Assembly (NCBI RefSeq): GCF_008329605.1
Contig: NZ_NPKO01000005.1
Coordinates: 496,001-560,000 of the forward strand
DNA length: 64,000 bases
From: Mycolicibacterium sp. P9-64
GTDB lineage: Bacteria; Actinomycetota; Actinomycetes; Mycobacteriales; Mycobacteriaceae
Reading direction: 5' to 3'
Shown: in pieces, positions 61,072 to 64,000 of the stretch
Numbering within the stretch: the first letter of the stretch is position 1
Layout: the number at the start of each line of letters is the position of its first letter
Position numbers and translations under genes: made by a program
The notes under the pieces: model-generated
Databases searched by the model: none
Seen by the model: only the letters and a program-made list of their open reading frames with translations
Told to the model about the DNA's origin: nothing

Positions 61072-61245
61072 ATGGCTGTGCCCAAGCGCAGAATGTCGCG
61101 TTCGAACACCCGTAGCCGTCGCTCGCAGTGGAAGGCGGAGGCTACCGGTCTCGTCGGCGTCAGCGTCGCCGGTCAGCAGCACAAGGTGCCGCGTCGGCTG
61201 CTCAAGGCTGCCCGCCTGGGCCTGATCGATCTCGACCGCCGCTAA
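61072..61245 (+). CDS. rpmF: 50S ribosomal protein L32
   Basis: 57 residues: MAVPKRRMSRSNTRSRRSQW at the start, then KAEATGLVGVSVAGQQHKVP and RRLLKAARLGLIDLDRR. It matches the mycobacterial L32 next to mprA (Rv0979A). It has no zinc cysteines, the normal state for this group. AAGAGGAGAG precedes the ATG. It lies 45 bases before the mprA start, and the MprA box falls in that gap, so the two genes need not be cotranscribed. Confidence 0.95.
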   Translation: MAVPKRRMSRSNTRSRRSQWKAEATGLVGVSVAGQQHKVPRRLLKAARLGLIDLDRR

Positions 61246-61254
61246 CCCGGCGCG

Positions 61255-61273
61255 CCTCTCAGCCCTCTCTCAG
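61255..61273 (+). promoter_or_regulatory. MprA box upstream of mprA
   Basis: CCTCTCAG-CCC-TCTCTCAG is two near-identical octamers spaced by three bases, the 8-3-8 layout known for MprA sites. It ends 16 bases before the mprA GTG and so fits autoregulation of the mprA-mprB operon. Confidence 0.7.
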
Positions 61274-61289
61274 ACAGTGGGTTGAGACT

Positions 61290-61982
61290 GTGGCTGTGCG
61301 CATACTTGTCGTCGACGACGATCGCGCGGTGCGCGAATCCCTGCGCCGGTCGCTTGCCTTCAATGGTTACTCCGTGGAGTTGGCCCAGGATGGTCTGGAA
61401 GCCCTCGAGCGGATCGCCAGCGACCGACCGGACGCCCTTGTTCTCGACGTCATGATGCCGAGGCTGGACGGCCTCGAGGTCTGCCGTCAGCTCCGTAGCA
61501 GTGGCGACGATCTGCCCATACTCGTGCTGACCGCACGGGATTCGGTCTCGGAGCGGGTCGCAGGTCTCGATGCAGGGGCCGACGACTACCTGCCCAAGCC
61601 GTTCGCTCTCGAAGAGCTGCTGGCCAGGATGCGTGCCCTGTTGCGGCGCCGCACCGTCGACGACCACGCAGACTCGGCCGCCATGACGTTCTCCGACCTG
61701 AGCCTCGACCCGGTTACCAGGGAGGTCACCCGCGGGGACCGCCAGATCAGCTTGACGAGGACCGAGTTCTCGTTGTTGGAGATGCTGATCGCCAACCCGC
61801 GCCGAGTGCTGACCCGCAGCCGCATTCTCGAAGAGGTGTGGGGATTCGACTTCCCGACCTCCGGCAACGCACTCGAGGTGTACGTCGGATACCTGCGACG
61901 CAAGACCGAAGCCGAGGGGGAGCCACGACTGATCCACACCGTGCGCGGTGTGGGTTACGTGCTGCGTGAGACTCCACCCTGA
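61290..61982 (+). CDS. mprA: Response regulator MprA (OmpR/PhoB family)
   Basis: 230 residues, the same length as the M. tuberculosis protein. The receiver domain has RILVVDDDRAVRESLRRSLA, the phosphoacceptor D53 in LVLDVMMPRLDGLEV, LTARDSVSERVAGLDAGADD and the lysine in LPKPFALEE. The winged helix has LTRTEFSLLEMLIANPRRVL and HTVRGVGYVLRETPP. It controls envelope-stress genes including sigE, sigB and pepD. The GTG at 61290 fits the known N-terminus. mprB starts within its stop (TGATG). Confidence 0.96.
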   Translation: MAVRILVVDDDRAVRESLRRSLAFNGYSVELAQDGLEALERIASDRPDALVLDVMMPRLDGLEVCRQLRSSGDDLPILVLTARDSVSERVAGLDAGADDYLPKPFALEELLARMRALLRRRTVDDHADSAAMTFSDLSLDPVTREVTRGDRQISLTRTEFSLLEMLIANPRRVLTRSRILEEVWGFDFPTSGNALEVYVGYLRRKTEAEGEPRLIHTVRGVGYVLRETPP

Positions 61983-63466
61983 TGTCGGTGGTGAAGACGT
62001 GGAAGGAGTCGTTCCGTCGGGCACCCCCGCTGCAGGCCTCCCTCCACGACGCCAGCTCCGTCTCGCTGCGATGGCGAGTGATGCTGCTGGCCATGTCGAT
62101 GGTTGCGATGGTCGTGGTGCTGATGGCACTCGCGGTCTATGCCGTGGTCTCGCGCGCGCTGTACGACGACATCGACAGCCAACTGCAGAGCCGCGCCCGG
62201 CTGCTCATCGAGAGCGGATCGCTGGCGGCCGACCCCGGCAAGGCCATCGAGGGTACGGCGTACTCCGACGTCAACGCCATGCTGGTGATCCCAGGCAGGA
62301 CGATCTTCACCGCGAATCAGGAGGGGCAGACCCTTCCGCTCGGTGATCCGGAGAAGGACGTCGTGCAGGGCAAGCTGCTGATGTCGCTGCGCACCACCAA
62401 CCATCAGCGTGTGCTCGCCGTCCACCTGTCCAATGGCAGCTCGCTGCTGATCTCGAAGAGCCTGGCACCCACCGGCGAGGTGCTCAAACGTCTCGGCACC
62501 ATCCTTCTCATCGTCGGCGGCCTCGGCATGGCAGTGGCCGCGATCGCCGGTGGCACGGTCGCGCGCACCGGTCTGCGGCCGGTCGCGAGGCTCACCGAGG
62601 CCACCGAACGAGTGGCGCGCACCGAGGATCTGCGCCCGATCCCGGTTCATGGCAACGACGAACTGGCCCGACTCACCGAGGCGTTCAACATGATGTTGCG
62701 TGCGCTGGCCGAGTCGCGGGAACGCCAGGCGCGGCTGGTTTCCGATGCCGGCCACGAGCTGCGCACGCCGTTGACGTCTTTGCGCACGAACGTGGAGCTG
62801 TTGATGGCCTCGATGGCACCTGGCGCGCCGCGGCTGCCCGACGAGGAGATGACGGGCCTGCAAACCGACGTGATCGCCCAGATCGAGGAGCTGTCCACGT
62901 TGGTCGGCGATCTGGTCGATCTGACACGCGACGACGCGGGCGTCACCGTTCACGAGCCCGTCGACATGTCGGAGATCGTCGCCAGCAGCCTCGAGCGGGT
63001 TCGTAGGCGCCGCAATGACATTGAGTTCGACGTGCACGTCGAGGGCTGGCAGGTCTACGGCGATGCCGCCGGGCTGTCGCGGGCGGTGCTCAACCTGCTC
63101 GACAACGCCGCGAAGTGGAGCCCGCCCGGTGGTCGCGTCGGTGTACGCCTGATCCGGTTCGACGCGGTCAACGCCGAACTCGTCGTGTCCGATCATGGGC
63201 CGGGCATTCCACAGCAAGAGCGCAGGTTGGTGTTCGAGCGGTTCTACCGATCCACCTCGGCGCGTGGGCTGCCGGGTTCCGGTCTTGGACTGGCAATCGT
63301 CAAGCAGGTCGTGATGAAACACGGTGGGACGCTTCGGATCGAGGACACCGTGCCCGGTGGCGATCCGCCCGGAGCATCGATCCACGTGGTGCTGCCAGGC
63401 AGGCCGGCCGCGACACGCCCACCGAACTCGGTGGACGGGACCGCTGCTAGCGCAGAGAATGGATGA
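61982..63466 (+). CDS. mprB: Sensor histidine kinase MprB
   Basis: 494 residues. TM1 about 27-50 (VMLLAMSMVAMVVVLMALAV), an extracytoplasmic sensor loop of about 120 residues, TM2 about 173-193, HAMP, then HisKA with H258 in DAGHELRTPLTSLRTNVELL. The ATP domain has LLDNAAKWSPPGG (N box), VSDHGPGIPQQE (G1) and GLPGSGLGLAIV (G2). The sensor loop binds DnaK or PepD in M. tuberculosis and reports unfolded envelope proteins. The start overlaps the mprA stop. Confidence 0.96.
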   Translation: MSVVKTWKESFRRAPPLQASLHDASSVSLRWRVMLLAMSMVAMVVVLMALAVYAVVSRALYDDIDSQLQSRARLLIESGSLAADPGKAIEGTAYSDVNAMLVIPGRTIFTANQEGQTLPLGDPEKDVVQGKLLMSLRTTNHQRVLAVHLSNGSSLLISKSLAPTGEVLKRLGTILLIVGGLGMAVAAIAGGTVARTGLRPVARLTEATERVARTEDLRPIPVHGNDELARLTEAFNMMLRALAESRERQARLVSDAGHELRTPLTSLRTNVELLMASMAPGAPRLPDEEMTGLQTDVIAQIEELSTLVGDLVDLTRDDAGVTVHEPVDMSEIVASSLERVRRRRNDIEFDVHVEGWQVYGDAAGLSRAVLNLLDNAAKWSPPGGRVGVRLIRFDAVNAELVVSDHGPGIPQQERRLVFERFYRSTSARGLPGSGLGLAIVKQVVMKHGGTLRIEDTVPGGDPPGASIHVVLPGRPAATRPPNSVDGTAASAENG

Positions 63467-63510
63467 ATCGGGCGGGAGTTCAATGCAAAGTCTCGGGATG
63501 TGCCGAACGT

Positions 63511-63548
63511 TCTCTAAGTCGATTCTCAGACCAGAGGGGCATTCTCAG
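63511..63548 (+). promoter_or_regulatory. MprA-type octamer cluster upstream of pepD
   Basis: TCTCTAAG-TCG-ATTCTCAG (63511-63529) has the 8-3-8 layout, and a further ATTCTCAG follows at 63541-63548. They lie 69-106 bases before the pepD ATG. This fits the known MprA activation of pepD. Confidence 0.6.
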
Positions 63549-63616
63549 GATGCGCCGATCGTTCTACTCGTAAGACGGCCGTCGCAAACTACTCCAGGGA
63601 AGAGCACCCACCAGCA

Positions 63617-64000
63617 ATGACGAATCAGCCGAGGTATTCGCCGCCGCCACCGCCCGGGCACCGTCCGGGCCCGTACGACCGCGTGGCGCCGGGTTACCCC
63701 GGGCAGCGGCCAGGCGCCCCGCAGCAGTCGTATGACTGGCGCTACGCCACCCAGCAACAGCCCACCCAGCAACAGGCCTACCGCGGTCCGCACGATCCGT
63801 ATCGCGGTGCCCCGCAGACGCAGGTCATCCCTGGCCCGCAACTGTCACATGTCCCTCGGAAGCGTTCTCGCGCAGGGGTTTTGACCATCGGCGCCCTGGC
63901 CATCGCGCTCGTCTCGGCCGGCGTCGGCGGCGGTGTCGCGACACTGGTCAAGCCGGATCGGCCCACGATCACCTCCAGCGTCTCCGGCGCGGCTCCCAGC
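63617..64000 (+). CDS. pepD: HtrA-like serine protease PepD, N-terminal part
   Basis: The first 128 residues are in the window and the frame is open at its end. A Pro/Gln/Tyr-rich cytoplasmic segment (MTNQPRYSPPPPPGHRPGPY onward to about residue 80) is followed by a basic RKRSR stop-transfer flank, one transmembrane helix (about 87-111), and the start of the external linker. The protease and PDZ domains lie beyond the window. PepD degrades misfolded envelope proteins and damps MprAB signalling. It is recognised by its place after mprB and by this topology. Confidence 0.88.
   Translation, partial: MTNQPRYSPPPPPGHRPGPYDRVAPGYPGQRPGAPQQSYDWRYATQQQPTQQQAYRGPHDPYRGAPQTQVIPGPQLSHVPRKRSRAGVLTIGALAIALVSAGVGGGVATLVKPDRPTITSSVSGAAPS

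Overview
The window is high-GC actinobacterial DNA and reads as a chromosomal segment of a fast-growing environmental mycobacterium (Mycolicibacterium type). The backbone follows the Mycobacterium tuberculosis order Rv0948c to Rv0983: chorismate mutase, uvrD1, an M23 peptidase, sucC-sucD, an F420-type oxidoreductase, the Rv0954 membrane protein, perM, purN-purH, a MoxR ATPase plus VWA protein pair (Rv0958/Rv0959), a DUF1707 protein (Rv0966c), echA7-fadE12-accA2-accD2-fadE13-Rv0976c, rpmF, mprA-mprB and the start of pepD. All gene names rest on recognising the translated proteins and this order. No database was searched.

Region by region. 1-4534 is the end of an oligopeptide/dipeptide ABC importer operon (binding protein tail, two permeases, two ATPases). 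4566-11492 is conserved backbone. 11544-19070 is accessory DNA between sucD and the Rv0953c homologue. It holds two translationally coupled AAA-type ATPases behind a very long palindrome, a thiolase-like protein, and a five-gene operon. That operon has an EspC-like type VII secretion substrate, a frameshifted large protein and three paralogous exported proteins with a common C-terminal signature. 19177-27750 is backbone plus an ornithine-decarboxylase-like enzyme with a membrane partner and a dimethylsulfone-monooxygenase-like protein.

27854-46153 is a second accessory block, between purH and the Rv0958 homologue. Its left part is a minus-strand lipid-type set: RidA, thiolase, SDR, AraC regulator, lipase-fold protein, acyl-CoA synthetase and NodB-type deacetylase. 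An identical bipartite element lies upstream of both the AraC gene and the deacetylase gene. Next come a GlxA-type regulator, a second RidA and an HD-domain protein. The right part is a tight plus-strand operon: GntR regulator, APC permease, HisC-like aminotransferase, FGGY kinase and HAD phosphatase. It looks like a complete uptake-and-catabolism cassette for an unidentified amino compound.

46296-64000 returns to the backbone. The only new-looking gene there is a 502-residue exported protein built of about eight FF-containing repeats. The 51.6-60.8 kb minus-strand genes form a coupled acyl-CoA dehydrogenase/carboxylase/hydratase operon. The window ends in the MprAB envelope-stress system, with MprA-type octamer repeats before mprA and pepD.

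The strongest candidates for undescribed biology are the paired ATPases with their 50-bp palindrome, the EspC-like exported-protein operon, the AraC regulon with its shared element and a catalytically dead lipase fold, and the GntR catabolic operon. No rRNA, tRNA, CRISPR array, insertion sequence or prophage gene was seen.
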